27,899 bases of DNA, from positions 1 to 27,899 of the IMG/VR virus record IMGVR_UViG_3300030389_001619, one strand, 5' to 3'. A program made the translations under genes and the position numbers. The DNA is from a virus. Within the stretch, counting starts at the first letter, position 1. Every line of letters begins with the position of its first letter. Below are positions 27,716 to 27,899 of the stretch, one piece after another. The notes below the pieces were generated by a model that did not search any database, was not told where the DNA came from, and saw only the letters and a program-made list of their open reading frames with translations.

Positions 27716-27899
27716 ATGTTTAAAGGAGAGTTTTTTCATACTTCTGCAGCAGGTGCAGCAGGATTTTATGAATATCAGATAAATCAATCACTAAGACTAG
27801 ATGGTACTTCTAATCAATATATGTATAAAGCAGTATCTGGAGCAACAGCACAAACTCAATACACAGTCAGTTTTTGGATAAAAAGAGCTGGTGCAGTTA
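27716..27899 (+). CDS. LamG-like receptor-binding protein, partial at the right edge
   Basis: The frame starts eight bases after the fibre stop, with AGGA 6 bases before the ATG, and is open to the end of the window (61 codons). It reads MFKGEFFHTSAAGAAGFYEY, then QSLRLDGTSNQYMYKAVSGA and YTVSFWIKRAGAV. The order S-L-R-L-D-G, then strand, then Y-T-V-S-F-W-I-K-R is the opening of a LamG / concanavalin-like jelly roll, often found in tail tip and spike proteins that bind sugars. Only the first domain is visible. Confidence 0.65.
   Translation, partial: MFKGEFFHTSAAGAAGFYEYQINQSLRLDGTSNQYMYKAVSGATAQTQYTVSFWIKRAGAV

Overview
The window looks like part of the genome of a tailed double-stranded DNA phage with a short tail (podovirus-like), most likely marine. 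The basis is the gene order (terminase small and large subunits, portal, holin and lysozyme, scaffold, major capsid protein, tail adaptor, beta-propeller nozzle, long repetitive fibre), the AT-rich DNA, and many small Lys-rich proteins and DUF932, WYL_2 and DUF6321-like genes of the kind I associate with uncultured marine phages such as pelagiphages and their relatives. No host gene, rRNA, tRNA, insertion sequence or CRISPR array is visible. The host cannot be read from the sequence.

Left part (1-1365): a leftward operon of at least five small unknown genes, four of whose junctions are very tight (three of them 8-base overlaps), then a 404-base divergent control region with CTGTACAG palindromes and a triple GTATCA/TGATAC operator-like site. 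Early rightward part (1366-5430): about a dozen small genes, including a WYL_2-like protein, a small HTH protein whose gene carries an iteron-like array of TTGTCA repeats, a zinc-finger microprotein, a DUF932 protein behind a good sigma70-type promoter, and three small membrane proteins. A strong terminator at 5441-5483 closes this block.

Control region (5431-6075): no convincing gene. It holds a GC-rich hairpin and two near-perfect back-to-back sigma70 promoters whose -35 boxes are the two arms of one inverted repeat. The rightward promoter starts the late operon through a leader that can fold so that the start codon of an 11-codon leader peptide sits in a stem. The leftward one would make a transcript of roughly 450 bases with no obvious gene.

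Late operon (6076-27899, all rightward): small terminase, a run of tiny basic proteins, a membrane protein with a six-Cys outer domain, a small HTH protein related in sequence to the Recombinase domain, a large terminase with an AT-hook, a 700-residue protein with what reads as a tyrosine-recombinase core, portal with a gene overprinted on its end, a Gly-rich internal-protein candidate, holin and lysozyme, a second unknown virion-type protein, then two tandem covarying RNA hairpins, scaffold, capsid, a likely decoration protein, a terminator-like hairpin, joining proteins, two basic proteins, tail adaptor with an inserted carbohydrate-binding-like domain, tail nozzle, fibre, and the start of a LamG-like protein at the right edge.

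The most promising new things are the tandem RNA element upstream of scaffold and capsid, the recombinase-like protein inside the late operon, the paired promoters at 5903-5967, and the TTGTCA array at 2340-2507. All family names come from reading motifs by eye; no search was run.
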